64,000 nt of DNA from Paenarthrobacter ilicis (GTDB lineage Bacteria > Actinomycetota > Actinomycetes > Actinomycetales > Micrococcaceae), in contig NZ_JAFBCD010000001.1 of assembly GCF_016907545.1 (NCBI RefSeq), positions 3,224,001 through 3,288,000 of the forward strand. Reading direction: 5' to 3'. The position numbers were made by a program, and so were the translations under genes. This document shows positions 16,682 through 27,909 of this stretch, one piece after another. The notes beneath the pieces were generated by a model. That model worked only from the letters and a program-made list of their open reading frames with translations, ran no database searches and was not told the DNA's origin. The stretch's first letter is position 1, and every line of letters starts with the position of its first letter.

Positions 16682-18250
16682 TTAGTGAGTGCTGGCGACG
16701 GCGATCGGTTCGCCGGAAACGTCGTCGTGAAGCTGCTTCCTGTCCGCCACGGCAAAGTACGTCAGGGCAGCAACGCCTGCGCCGATGAACCAAGCGAACG
16801 GGGCTGCTGCGGCGAGGCCCGGGATGAACGCAATGGCGATCGCTATGGCGGCGGCGGGGATCATGGCGATGATGGCCTTGGGGTTCACGCCACGCTTGTA
16901 GAAATAGGCTGCCTTGGGATCCTCAACATAGAGCTCGGGGACGTTCACCTGGCCGCGGCGGACCAGCCAGTAGTCCGCCATGATCACTCCGAAGAGCGGA
17001 CCCAGCAAGGCGCCCAAGCCACCCAGGAAGTACACGATCACAATCGGGTTGTTGTAAAGGTTCCACGGCAGGATGACCAAGCCGATGGTGCCGCTGACCC
17101 ACGCTGCCTTGCGGAAGTTGAGGTGGCGCGGAAAGAGGTTGGTCAATGCGTAAACCGGAGCCACGAAGTTGGCCATCAGGTTCACCGCGACAGTGAGAAT
17201 CAACAATGCGAGGCAGGCCAGGACCAGGAGGAGCGTGTTGGGGATGCTCTGGACAATGTCCGAAGGGCTCTCGATCACAGTGCCGTTGATCTTGTACTGC
17301 CCACCGGCCATGACCACCACGATCGCACCGAAGACCAGCATGTTGATGGGAATGCCCCAGAAGTTTCCCTTGACGATCGACTTCCTGGACGTGGAGGAGC
17401 GCGTGAAGTCGCAGAAGTTCAGCACAAACGTTCCGTAGATGGATACCCACAAGGCGCCTCCGGCAAAGATCGTCAACCACATCTCGCCACCTTCAAGGCC
17501 CTTGATGCCGCTCCACTGGATGGCTCCGCCGGCCTCGATGAACACCCAGACGGCTATTGCTGCCATGGTGACCAGAATGACCGGCCCTGCGAAGGCCTCG
17601 TACTTGCGGATCATCTCCATGCCGAAGCTGACAATCACCAACTGCACAATCCACAGCGCAATAAAGGAGAACCAGCCCAAAGTGGACAGGCCAAGGATGG
17701 AGTTGCTGTCCAGGTCCTTAAGGCCAGGGGCTACTGCTACCAGGAGGACCCTGAGGACCACGGAAGCCAAGTAGGTTTGGATGCCGAACCACGCCACGGC
17801 GACAGCGCCGCGGACCAGGCTGGCAATTTGTGCGCCACGGATGCCAAAGCTGATTCTGCTCATGACCGGGAACGGGACGCCGGTCTTCTGGCCCATGAAT
17901 CCTGAGAAGTTCAGGAGGGCGAAGAGCAGGACTGCTCCGATCCCCAGTGCAACCAGGATTTGCCAGCCACCCAGCCCCAGGGAAAAGAGGCCAATGGCGA
18001 AGGCATAATTACCCAGGCTGTGGACGTCGTTGGCCCAGAGGGTAAAGATGCTGTAGCTGGTCCAATTGCGGCCTTTGGCCTTGGTGGGAGCGAGGTCAAT
18101 GTTGTAAAGATTGGGGCTGATGGTACGGCCTGAGGCTTCGGAAGCAATGGCGCACAATTCCGTATTTCCTACGGTTTGGAGGTTGGGGCCGCCGTGTTGT
18201 GGGTCTTCTTCCGGAGTCCCAGTGACGCCGACTGATGAAGTCGTCTGCAT
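16682..18250 (-). CDS. NCS1-family nucleobase/allantoin/hydantoin cation symporter
   Basis: A 522-residue membrane protein of the NCS1 family (PucI, Mhp1). The N-terminal ISPNLYNIDLAPTKAKGRNW is the typical start of allantoin/uracil permeases. The first membrane block carries WANDVHSLGNYAFAIG and a later one carries WFGIQTYLASVVLRVL, matching the substrate-site helices of Mhp1. About 12 hydrophobic segments follow. Uptake of allantoin or a hydantoin fits the downstream racemase-like gene and the purine context. The start ATG has GGAG upstream and an IclR-type box 24 bp beyond it, so transcription is probably controlled like aceE and malic enzyme. Confidence 0.88.
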   Translation of the reverse strand: MQTTSSVGVTGTPEEDPQHGGPNLQTVGNTELCAIASEASGRTISPNLYNIDLAPTKAKGRNWTSYSIFTLWANDVHSLGNYAFAIGLFSLGLGGWQILVALGIGAVLLFALLNFSGFMGQKTGVPFPVMSRISFGIRGAQIASLVRGAVAVAWFGIQTYLASVVLRVLLVAVAPGLKDLDSNSILGLSTLGWFSFIALWIVQLVIVSFGMEMIRKYEAFAGPVILVTMAAIAVWVFIEAGGAIQWSGIKGLEGGEMWLTIFAGGALWVSIYGTFVLNFCDFTRSSTSRKSIVKGNFWGIPINMLVFGAIVVVMAGGQYKINGTVIESPSDIVQSIPNTLLLVLACLALLILTVAVNLMANFVAPVYALTNLFPRHLNFRKAAWVSGTIGLVILPWNLYNNPIVIVYFLGGLGALLGPLFGVIMADYWLVRRGQVNVPELYVEDPKAAYFYKRGVNPKAIIAMIPAAAIAIAIAFIPGLAAAAPFAWFIGAGVAALTYFAVADRKQLHDDVSGEPIAVASTH

Positions 18251-18273
18251 CGTGGATCTCCACTTCGTACTGC

Positions 18274-18288
18274 TTCCACATTATGGAA
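18274..18288. promoter_or_regulatory. IclR-type box upstream of the NCS1 permease
   Basis: TTCCACATTATGGAA differs from a perfect palindrome by one base pair. It lies 24 bp before the permease ATG, close enough to overlap the promoter or transcript start, which would suit repression. Confidence 0.6.
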
Positions 18289-18542
18289 ACTAGTTATTGA
18301 ATAGTGAAAGCACTCTATGACGCACGTCACGCACCGTCAAGGTGCCGCGGGTGTATGCGGGGTCACATTCGGTTGCTTCGGTCGCGGAGCCCCAATTGGC
18401 TGGCGATGGGGGATGCCTCATATTGACGCTGTCGATCCGCTCGTCGTAATCTCGAATTGCAGAATTTTATTCTCACAATACGAAATTCCATGAGCGCCCC
18501 CACAGAGCAAGCGCCCAGACATTCAATGAAGAGAGGTTGGAC
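18289..18542. promoter_or_regulatory. Divergent control region NCS1 permease / aceE with second IclR-type box
   Basis: The gap carries no credible gene. A second box, TCTCACAATACGAAA (18471-18485), matches the shared IclR-type pattern at 13 of 15 positions and ends 57 bp before the aceE start. A TTCCATGAG half-site directly follows it. The rest is AT-rich near 18450-18490 and otherwise featureless. Confidence 0.5.
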
Positions 18543-21308
<2,766 letters not shown>

Positions 21309-21322
21309 TCCAATCACCATGC

Positions 21323-21367
21323 ATGGCGGCAGTGTTCTCTAAGAACGCTGCCGCCATGTGCCGTTTT
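21323..21367 (+). terminator. Terminator of aceE
   Basis: A 15-bp stem, ATGGCGGCAGTGTTC (21323-21337) with GAACGCTGCCGCCAT (21343-21357), has one G-T pair and a 5-base loop. GTGCCGTTTT follows. Confidence 0.8.
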
Positions 21368-21447
21368 AAACCGATATTGGTAGATCACGGATAAATGCCT
21401 GCGAAGGAGCTAGAGACCCCATGGACCCCCGCGCGTATGGTGAGGTT

Positions 21448-22059
21448 ATGACTCAATCCGGCACGACGCCCACCACTGGCGTGCTGCTTGCGGCGGGCGC
21501 CGGCACGCGCTTGGGCCGTGGCCCGAAGGCACTGCTGCCCTTCCGCGGCCGAACACTGGTGGAGGTGCTGGCCGGGACCTTGTTGGACGGCGGCTGCCGC
21601 GAGGTGGTGGTGGTTCTGGGCGCCGAGGCCGATCATGTCCTCAGCAGGACCGACCTTTCGCCGTACACGGTGGTGGAAAACGGCGATTGGGCCAAGGGAA
21701 TGGCCGGTTCGTTCCGGGCAGGAAATGACGCAGCTACGGCCGGAAACAACATCCTGGTGGCACTGGTGGATCAGCCTGGCCTGACCCCGACGGCGGTCAG
21801 CAGGTTGCTGGGCAGCCACCATCCCGGGAGGGTCACCGCCGCCGCGTATCCTGACGCGTCCGGCCAGCTGAAGCGACGGCACCCGGTGATTTTCGACGTC
21901 GGGCTCCGCGACCCGGCGGCCGCGGCCGCCAGCGGTGACACCGGGGCACGGTCCTACCTGAAAGCGCATCCCGGCCTGGTGGACCTGGTGGACTGCAGCG
22001 ACCTCTGCTCCGGGGAGGACCTGGACACGAAGGACCAGTTGCATCTTTTGGACGGGTAA
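21448..22059 (+). CDS. MocA-like molybdopterin nucleotidyltransferase (MobA-like NTP transferase)
   Basis: Predicted to add CMP to molybdopterin, making the MCD cofactor needed by xanthine-dehydrogenase-type enzymes. The 203-residue protein starts with the nucleotide-binding signature LLAAGAGTRLGRGPKALLPF and contains VALVDQPG, the MocA-type acidic site, and a KRRHPVIF block. ATG 21448 is chosen because GGTGAGG precedes it closely; an ATG nine codons upstream lacks a ribosome site. The gene converges, with a GNAT gene between, on the xanthine dehydrogenase operon, which supports a maturation role. A glycan NTP transferase is the alternative but less likely. Confidence 0.8.
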   Translation: MTQSGTTPTTGVLLAAGAGTRLGRGPKALLPFRGRTLVEVLAGTLLDGGCREVVVVLGAEADHVLSRTDLSPYTVVENGDWAKGMAGSFRAGNDAATAGNNILVALVDQPGLTPTAVSRLLGSHHPGRVTAAAYPDASGQLKRRHPVIFDVGLRDPAAAAASGDTGARSYLKAHPGLVDLVDCSDLCSGEDLDTKDQLHLLDG

Positions 22060-22068
22060 ATTTGGTGC

Positions 22069-22536
22069 ATGATCCGCATCGAAACCGACGATCCCGCACG
22101 CCCCGACGTCCACCAGCTGCTCAGTGAGCACCTGGCAGACATGTTCGCCACCTCCCCGGCGGAGAGCGTCCATGCCCTGGATCATTCGGCGTTGTCCCAC
22201 GAGTCCATCACGTTCTGGACAGCGCGCGAGGACGGCGTGCTTCTTGGCTGCGGAGCATTGAAGGCCCTGTCCGATGCCCGGGCTGAGATCAAATCAATGC
22301 GCACCACTGCCTCTGCCCGGGGCCGCGGCGTTGCCACCCTTATGCTGGAGCACATCGTGGCCGAAGCCGGGAGCCGGGGATTCGACAAAGTCAGCCTGGA
22401 AACCGGCACCGAGGACTACTTCGCCCCGGCCCGCCGCCTGTACCAGCGCCACGGTTTCACGGAGTGCCCGCCGTTTGGGGAGTACACCCTGGACCCCAAC
22501 AGCGTCTTCATGGAACTCCCCCTTCCAGCCAAGTAG
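22069..22536 (+). CDS. GNAT-family N-acetyltransferase
   Basis: A 155-residue single-domain acetyltransferase. The acetyl-CoA pyrophosphate loop is ARGRGVATLML near residue 84, preceded by the beta-4 strand (AEIKSMRTTASARG). The C-terminal ARRLYQRHGFTECPPF is the usual motif B region. The acceptor is unknown. It lies 9 bp after the MocA-like gene and is probably co-transcribed; it converges on the xanthine dehydrogenase gene 31 bp away with no clear terminator. Confidence 0.88.
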   Translation: MIRIETDDPARPDVHQLLSEHLADMFATSPAESVHALDHSALSHESITFWTAREDGVLLGCGALKALSDARAEIKSMRTTASARGRGVATLMLEHIVAEAGSRGFDKVSLETGTEDYFAPARRLYQRHGFTECPPFGEYTLDPNSVFMELPLPAK

Positions 22537-22567
22537 GTCGCAGATTGGTTGGACGGAGGCGGCTGGG

Positions 22568-25372
22568 TCAGACGGAGGCGGTGGTTCGGTCGCGCAGGGC
22601 CAGGTAGATCTTGTCCCGGGCAATGGGCAACTCACCGAAGCGGACTCCGGTGGCGTTGCGGATGGCATTGGCCAGCGCAGGCGCCACCGGGTTGAACGGG
22701 CTTTCACTCATGGACTTCGCACCCAGGGGACCGGTGGAATCGTTGGTCTTGGCGAAATAGACCTCGCTCCGCGGCACGTCGGCAAATGACGGGATGTGGT
22801 ACTGCCGAAGAATGTCCGTGGTGACGCGGCCGCCGTGGTCCACTTTCACTTCCTCGTACAGCGTCGCGCCAAGGGCCTGCGCAATGCCGCCTTCGATCTG
22901 CCCGCGGCATTGCCGGGGGTTCACCACAACGCCGGCATCCGCGGCCTGGACACTCTGCAGGATCCGCAGCTCACCCGTTCCCCGGTTGACGGCCACACGG
23001 AAACCGTGGACGTTGAACGCGACCGAGCGCGGCGTTCCTCCCCAGTTCCCATCCGTGGCGAGCCGGACGCCTTGGAGGCGGCCGGCGTCGACGATCTCCT
23101 TCAACGTCACCGTCCGGTCACCGCACTGGACACCGCCGTCAACCAACCGGCAGTCCGTCAAGGCGGCGCCGGTCAGTGCCGCGGCCACGGTCTGGATGCG
23201 GGTGGCAAGTTCCAGCGCCGCGCCCAGTGTGGCTTTTCCGGCCACCACGGTTCCGGCCGAACCGAACGCACCGGTGTCGTGCTCCACGAGGTCGGTGTCG
23301 GACTGACGCACGGCCACCTTGTCCGCGGACGTCGCCAGCGCAGTGGCCGCCAACTGTGCGTGCACGGTGGTGGTGCCGTTTCCGAACTCCGCAGTTCCGA
23401 CGTCGACGGCGAACCGGCCGTCCGCTTCCAGGCTCACCCGGGTGTGGGCGAAGTGGCCGCGCGGCGGCACGGTATCGATCATGGACAGCGCCGAACCTTC
23501 GCCAACCATCCACTCCGGGCCAAGATCGTCCAACCCCGCGGCGCGGTAGCGCTCCTTGCCACGGTCCAGGGCATCGCGAACCAAGGACACGCACTGGTCC
23601 AGGCCGTAGCTGCCGTAGTGGACATCCTCTTCCGGTTCGGGAGTAGTTGACAGCATGTGGTCCCCGGGCCGGACCATGTTTTGGAGCCTGAACTCCAACG
23701 GATCCATCCCAATGCCCACTGCAAGCTCGTCAATGGCGGACTCGATGGCAAAGATCATCTGGCTCAACCCGTATCCACGGAACGCGCCCGCCGGAACGGT
23801 GTTGGTGTAGACGGCGTGGGCATCCACTTTCTTGTTCACACACTTGTAGACGGCCAGGGACTCGCCGCAGCCGTGGAACATGACGCCGGGAGCGTGGTTT
23901 CCATAAGCGCCGGTGTTGGTCACCACATCCAGTTGCAGCGCTGTCAGGAGCCCATCCTTGCTGGCACCCGCCTTCACGTGGATGGTGAACGGGTGGCGGG
24001 TGGTGGTTGCAGTGAACTGCTCGGTACGGGTGAATTCCAGTTGGACGGGGCGCTTGAGGCTCAATGCCGCCAAGGCCACCAGGTCCTCGGTGAGGACCTC
24101 CTGTTTTCCGCCGAAGCCACCCCCAACCCGGCCTGCCACCACGCGGACGGTTTCCGGCGGCAGATTGAACAGCCGGCTCAAGGTCCGCTTCACCAGGAAC
24201 GGGACCTGGGTGGAGGAACGGACCATCAGCCTGCCATCGTCGTCAATCCATGCAATGGAGGCATGTGTTTCCATGGCTACGTGCTGCACCCGCTGGGTTT
24301 GGTACGTGTGTTCATGGATGACGTCGGCGGCAGCGAATCCGTCCGCTACGCTGCCCAGTTCCGCATGCACCTCGGCCACCACGTTGTTCAGTGGCCGGGA
24401 AATGCGGGACGATTCGCCGTCCTTTTCGCCGTGAAGTGCCGGGGCGCCCGGCTGCAGCGCGTCCTGCGGGGTAAACACCGGTTCCAGAAGTTCGTACTGA
24501 ACCTCCAGCGCCCGGGCTCCGGCCTCCGCGGCACCCACCGATTCGGCGACCACGGCGGCAACCCGCTGGCCGATGAAACGCACCACATCATCCAGGACCC
24601 GGGTGTCATCGGGATCGTCCGTGTAATTCTCGTGCTGGGCGGTGGAGAACAAAAGCTGCGGAGCATCCGCGTGGGTGAACACGGCCACTACGCCCGGAAT
24701 GGCCAGGGCCGGGGCTTTGTTGATGGAAACGATCCGCGCATATGGGTGCGGGGAACGGAGCAGTTTCATGTGCAGCAGGCCCGGAAGCTCCTCGGCAGGC
24801 ACGTCCAGGGTGTAGCGGGCAGTACCGGTAACAATGGCCTGGCCTGCGGGAGCCGGCACGTTGTCGCCGAGCTGTCCGGGGGTGGGCGGCACGGCCGGTA
24901 ACTGTGCCCCGGAAACGTCAGTTCCGGCGTCGTGCTGGTGATTGGAGTCGTGACCACACACGGCTTCCGCGATGGAGCGATAGCCGGTGCACCGGCAGAG
25001 GTTGCCCTTGAGGTTGCGGGGCAGGTTGGCGCGTTGCTCGTCGTCGAACGTCGCCGCGGTCATCATCATGCCGGCAGTGCAGAAACCGCATTGGAAGCCC
25101 TGTGCCTCCAGGAATTGCTCCTGGACAGGGTGGAGTTCGCCGCCCTGGGACAGGCCCTCGATGGTGGTCACGGCTTTGCCATCGGCCCGGACTGCCGGGT
25201 AGATGCAGGTGTGCACGGGCTTGCCGTCCACGTGCACGGTGCACGCACCGCAGTCGCCGCCGTCGCACCCCTTCTTCACACCGAAGTTGCCTTCTTCGCG
25301 GAGGAAAGTGCGGAGGCATTGGCCGGGGCGGGGTGTGGCCTGTGAGTCAGAGCCGTTGATCTCAATTGCCAT
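22568..25372 (-). CDS. Xanthine dehydrogenase, fused 2Fe-2S and molybdopterin-binding subunits
   Basis: Oxidises hypoxanthine or xanthine to urate. The 934-residue protein joins two usually separate subunits. Residues about 1-150 are a CoxS/XdhC-type iron-sulfur part with the plant-ferredoxin cluster CDGGDCGAC and the second cluster ligands CGFC and CRC. From about residue 185 the molybdopterin domain follows, with GRVGGGFGGKQE, AGAFRGYG, and GAKSMSESP near the C-terminus holding the probable catalytic glutamate. ATG 25372 is chosen for the AAGGAGG site ten bases upstream; a longer frame to 25468 has a non-family N-terminus. It overlaps the FAD-subunit gene by 11 bp. Substrate is assigned from the guanine deaminase, uricase and permease context; aldehyde oxidase-type substrates are not excluded. 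Confidence 0.9.
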   Translation of the reverse strand: MAIEINGSDSQATPRPGQCLRTFLREEGNFGVKKGCDGGDCGACTVHVDGKPVHTCIYPAVRADGKAVTTIEGLSQGGELHPVQEQFLEAQGFQCGFCTAGMMMTAATFDDEQRANLPRNLKGNLCRCTGYRSIAEAVCGHDSNHQHDAGTDVSGAQLPAVPPTPGQLGDNVPAPAGQAIVTGTARYTLDVPAEELPGLLHMKLLRSPHPYARIVSINKAPALAIPGVVAVFTHADAPQLLFSTAQHENYTDDPDDTRVLDDVVRFIGQRVAAVVAESVGAAEAGARALEVQYELLEPVFTPQDALQPGAPALHGEKDGESSRISRPLNNVVAEVHAELGSVADGFAAADVIHEHTYQTQRVQHVAMETHASIAWIDDDGRLMVRSSTQVPFLVKRTLSRLFNLPPETVRVVAGRVGGGFGGKQEVLTEDLVALAALSLKRPVQLEFTRTEQFTATTTRHPFTIHVKAGASKDGLLTALQLDVVTNTGAYGNHAPGVMFHGCGESLAVYKCVNKKVDAHAVYTNTVPAGAFRGYGLSQMIFAIESAIDELAVGIGMDPLEFRLQNMVRPGDHMLSTTPEPEEDVHYGSYGLDQCVSLVRDALDRGKERYRAAGLDDLGPEWMVGEGSALSMIDTVPPRGHFAHTRVSLEADGRFAVDVGTAEFGNGTTTVHAQLAATALATSADKVAVRQSDTDLVEHDTGAFGSAGTVVAGKATLGAALELATRIQTVAAALTGAALTDCRLVDGGVQCGDRTVTLKEIVDAGRLQGVRLATDGNWGGTPRSVAFNVHGFRVAVNRGTGELRILQSVQAADAGVVVNPRQCRGQIEGGIAQALGATLYEEVKVDHGGRVTTDILRQYHIPSFADVPRSEVYFAKTNDSTGPLGAKSMSESPFNPVAPALANAIRNATGVRFGELPIARDKIYLALRDRTTASV

Positions 25373-26291
25373 GACGGGCCTCCTTCTGCTGGATAACGGG
25401 TTGGGTGGACGGCTGGGGCGAGGTGTTGTGTGGGGGCCAGAAATCGCCCGAGACATGCATGGACTCATCCAGCAGCTCCGCCCGGATCTCTTCGGCCAGT
25501 TTGAGCGTCATGTCGTGCCGCCACTCGGGAAGTCCGTGGACGTCGTCGTGGTACAGCTCCGCGGGGATGGAATGTTCGACGGCGGCGGCCAGGGTCCCGG
25601 CGTCCGGAACCGCGCCGGCGGGGAACCGCAGCTGGACGGGCCTCTTGGTGGATGCGGTCACCGTGATGACCATCCCGAAAACAGGGTCCATCCGCCCTAT
25701 CAGGAGCACACCGGAACGGCCCAGGTTGCTGAGTGACAAGCGGCGGAACGCCACAGTTGCCGCCAGCGCCTCTGCCGGCAGGTGGATGCTGCGAAGCAAC
25801 TCCCCCGGAGCCAATGCGGTGCGCATGTCGCCGGTCACCACTTCTGCCACCGGGACTTCGCGGCTGCTGCCGTCAGGGCTGAGGATGGTGGCAATGCCGT
25901 CCAGCCCCGCGCACAGTGAAGTCATGGGTCCGGCCGGCAACCCGGTGCAGATGTTGCCGCCCACCGTGGACATGTTCCAGATCTTGAAAGAGGCCACAAA
26001 CGAGTCGCAGCTGGGACGGAACAACGCCAGCCCGGGCCATTCGCGGGCTGCAACCTCCGGAGAAAGCGGTACGTCGTAGAGCTCGGCAACAGTGCAGGTT
26101 GCTGCGATGTCGATTCCCTGGTCCGTCACGCTGATGGCCGGCCACCCGGCTTGGCCCAGGTCCAGCAAGCGCGTCAGCACCGTGCTGCCGTACGAGAAAA
26201 GCACCGTACCGCCGGCAAGCCAGGCATCGCCTTCGCGCCATTGCGCAGGATCCGTGGTGGGAAGCACGGCCTCTACGGTGTTGATGTCCAT
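25362..26291 (-). CDS. Xanthine dehydrogenase FAD-binding subunit
   Basis: The electron-exit subunit of the molybdo-flavoenzyme, 309 aa, CoxM/XdhB type. The flavin-binding signature appears as WLAGGTVLF near residue 24 and STVGGNICTGLPAGP near residue 107. The C-terminal CO-dehydrogenase flavoprotein domain is present. Translation starts at ATG 26291 after CAGGAGGA. The gene overlaps the XdhC gene before it (19 bp) and the large-subunit gene after it (11 bp), so the three are tightly coupled. Confidence 0.92.
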   Translation of the reverse strand: MDINTVEAVLPTTDPAQWREGDAWLAGGTVLFSYGSTVLTRLLDLGQAGWPAISVTDQGIDIAATCTVAELYDVPLSPEVAAREWPGLALFRPSCDSFVASFKIWNMSTVGGNICTGLPAGPMTSLCAGLDGIATILSPDGSSREVPVAEVVTGDMRTALAPGELLRSIHLPAEALAATVAFRRLSLSNLGRSGVLLIGRMDPVFGMVITVTASTKRPVQLRFPAGAVPDAGTLAAAVEHSIPAELYHDDVHGLPEWRHDMTLKLAEEIRAELLDESMHVSGDFWPPHNTSPQPSTQPVIQQKEARHGN

Positions 26292-27652
26292 GAGTCCTCC
26301 TGGAGGGAGTGGTGGGGAGCGGGCGCCGCGTGGATGGGGCCGCTGCTGTCTTTCAGGCTGGGAAAACCCGGGGTTGCTGCTGTCTTCCGGTTGGCGCTTC
26401 CGCGTTCGGCAATGATCTCGGCCGTGATGGAAACAGCCACTTCCGCGGGAGTCACAGCTCCCAAGTTCAGGCCGATGGGGGAATGCAGCCGTTCCAACGA
26501 TTCCGTGGGCGTGCCGGCGTCAACCAGGGCCTCGATCCGTTGGTGGTGGCTGCGCCGGGACCCCATGGCGCCGAGGTAGGCCAGGTTCATTGTCAGTGCG
26601 GACTGCAGCAGGGGGATGTCGAATTTGGGGTCGTGGGTCAGGACGCACACAACTGTCCTGGAGTCGATGCGTCCCGCGGCTGCCTCGGCTTCCAGGTAGC
26701 GGTGTGGCCATTCAGTCACCACGGCATCCGCCCCGGCGAAGCGGCCCTGCCGGGCAAAGGCCGGACGGGCATCGCATAAGGTCACGTTGTAGCCAAGGAG
26801 TTGGCCGGCCGGGAGCAAGGCCGCACCAAAGTCGTTGGCTCCAAAAATCACCATCCGGGCAGCCGGCAGGCGGCTCTCCACAAACAAGGTGATGGGTTGC
26901 GGCTCTTCCACCTCACGGGGCGGGGCTGCCAGCCGTTCGGTGGTAACCCAGCCGTCGATGCAAGCCTCCGGCGGGGCCAAACGGACAAGGCCGGTGCGGC
27001 CACCCTGAAGGAGTGGCTCGATCTGCGCCGCGGCGGCGAAAACTGTGGAGGGATGGTCTCCCACAAGATGCGCCAACTCCTTGGATTCCATGGCGCGGAA
27101 CCGGACAGGATCGTTGACCAGGACCACTCCTCCCCCGGCGTCGAGCCTGCGGATCAGGGCCACGGCTGGCCCAGCGGGGGCAACCGTGGGTGAGGTGCTG
27201 GGTGAGGGGCGGGCGCTGGGTGAGGGGCCGGCCAGGGCCGAAAGCTCCGGAAGTCCGGCGACGAGCGGCTGGATGTGGACTTCCAGCTCCCCTCCACAGG
27301 TGAGTCCGACGGCGAACGCGTCCTCGGCGCTGTAGCCGAAAGACTCAAGGCGGGGGCCGCCGTCGCGCAGTGCTTCCAAGGCAGCCTCAACAACGGCACC
27401 TTCAACGCAACCACCGGACAAGCTGCCCAGGATTTCGCCGTCTTCAGACACCATCATGGAGGTTCCCATGGGCCGCGGCACGGAACCGCCGGTGCCCACA
27501 ATCGTGGCTACGGCGCATCGCCGGCCCGTGACCGCAGGCCGCCAGCCGCCCAAAGAGGGCATCAGATCCAGCAAGGCAACACGTCCTTTTATCAGGTGCT
27601 CCAGCTGGTTGGCCCGGCCGGAGCAGTGCGCGATCTTGCCCCATGTTCTCAT
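26273..27652 (-). CDS. xdhC: XdhC/CoxI-family maturation factor
   Basis: Binds and sulfurates or inserts the molybdenum cofactor of xanthine-dehydrogenase-type enzymes. The N-terminal XdhC/CoxI domain shows VGTGGSVPRPMGTSM and SLSGGCVEGAVVEAAL. A proline/alanine/serine linker of roughly 30 residues follows. The C-terminal Rossmann domain contains VIFGANDFGAALLPAGQLLGY and YLGAMGSRRSHHQRI. The start is uncertain: ATG 27652 gives 459 aa, but similarity to the family only begins around LLDLMPSLGGW, and a TTG there with AAAGGA upstream is also possible. It is the first gene of the tightly overlapping xdh set. Confidence 0.86.
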   Translation of the reverse strand: MRTWGKIAHCSGRANQLEHLIKGRVALLDLMPSLGGWRPAVTGRRCAVATIVGTGGSVPRPMGTSMMVSEDGEILGSLSGGCVEGAVVEAALEALRDGGPRLESFGYSAEDAFAVGLTCGGELEVHIQPLVAGLPELSALAGPSPSARPSPSTSPTVAPAGPAVALIRRLDAGGGVVLVNDPVRFRAMESKELAHLVGDHPSTVFAAAAQIEPLLQGGRTGLVRLAPPEACIDGWVTTERLAAPPREVEEPQPITLFVESRLPAARMVIFGANDFGAALLPAGQLLGYNVTLCDARPAFARQGRFAGADAVVTEWPHRYLEAEAAAGRIDSRTVVCVLTHDPKFDIPLLQSALTMNLAYLGAMGSRRSHHQRIEALVDAGTPTESLERLHSPIGLNLGAVTPAEVAVSITAEIIAERGSANRKTAATPGFPSLKDSSGPIHAAPAPHHSLQEDSWTSTP

Positions 27653-27909
27653 TCCCGGAGGCTGTTGAGGGGTAGTCGCGGCTTGTGAGCAAGAGTTCAT
27701 GGGAGCGGGGGCAAGGGCTTCATCTCCCTGCCCCCGCTCCATAGCGGAGCGTCGGCATCCACCCGCCGCCCGCCGTCGGGCTTCCCGGTGCCCCGGGAGG
27801 ATCCTGACGGCAGACGCCTATTCATGCGGATGGGTTTCAACGGACCGCCGATCGAAGTGCCGGATGACCCGCCGGCACGGGGTGCGCCCGGTTACCGGGC
27901 AGGCGCGGG
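27653..27909. other. Gap between azgA and xdhC, no gene assigned
   Basis: It contains two short hairpins, GCTCC-ATAGC-GGAGC (27736-27750) and the perfect palindrome GCCCGGTTACCGGGC (27886-27900), the latter just past the azgA stop. Neither has a T-tract. A promoter for xdhC may lie here, but none is recognisable. Confidence 0.4.

Noticed and set aside
16286..17905. 539-residue plus-strand frame across the racemase and NCS1 permease genes
   Set aside because: It spans two well-supported minus-strand genes and reads as low-information His/Asp/Gln-rich sequence.
23657..24901. Long plus-strand frame (414 residues) inside the xanthine dehydrogenase gene
   Set aside because: Shadow of GC-rich codon third positions. 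No ribosome site, and the sequence is rich in Gly, His, Gln and Arg without a domain.
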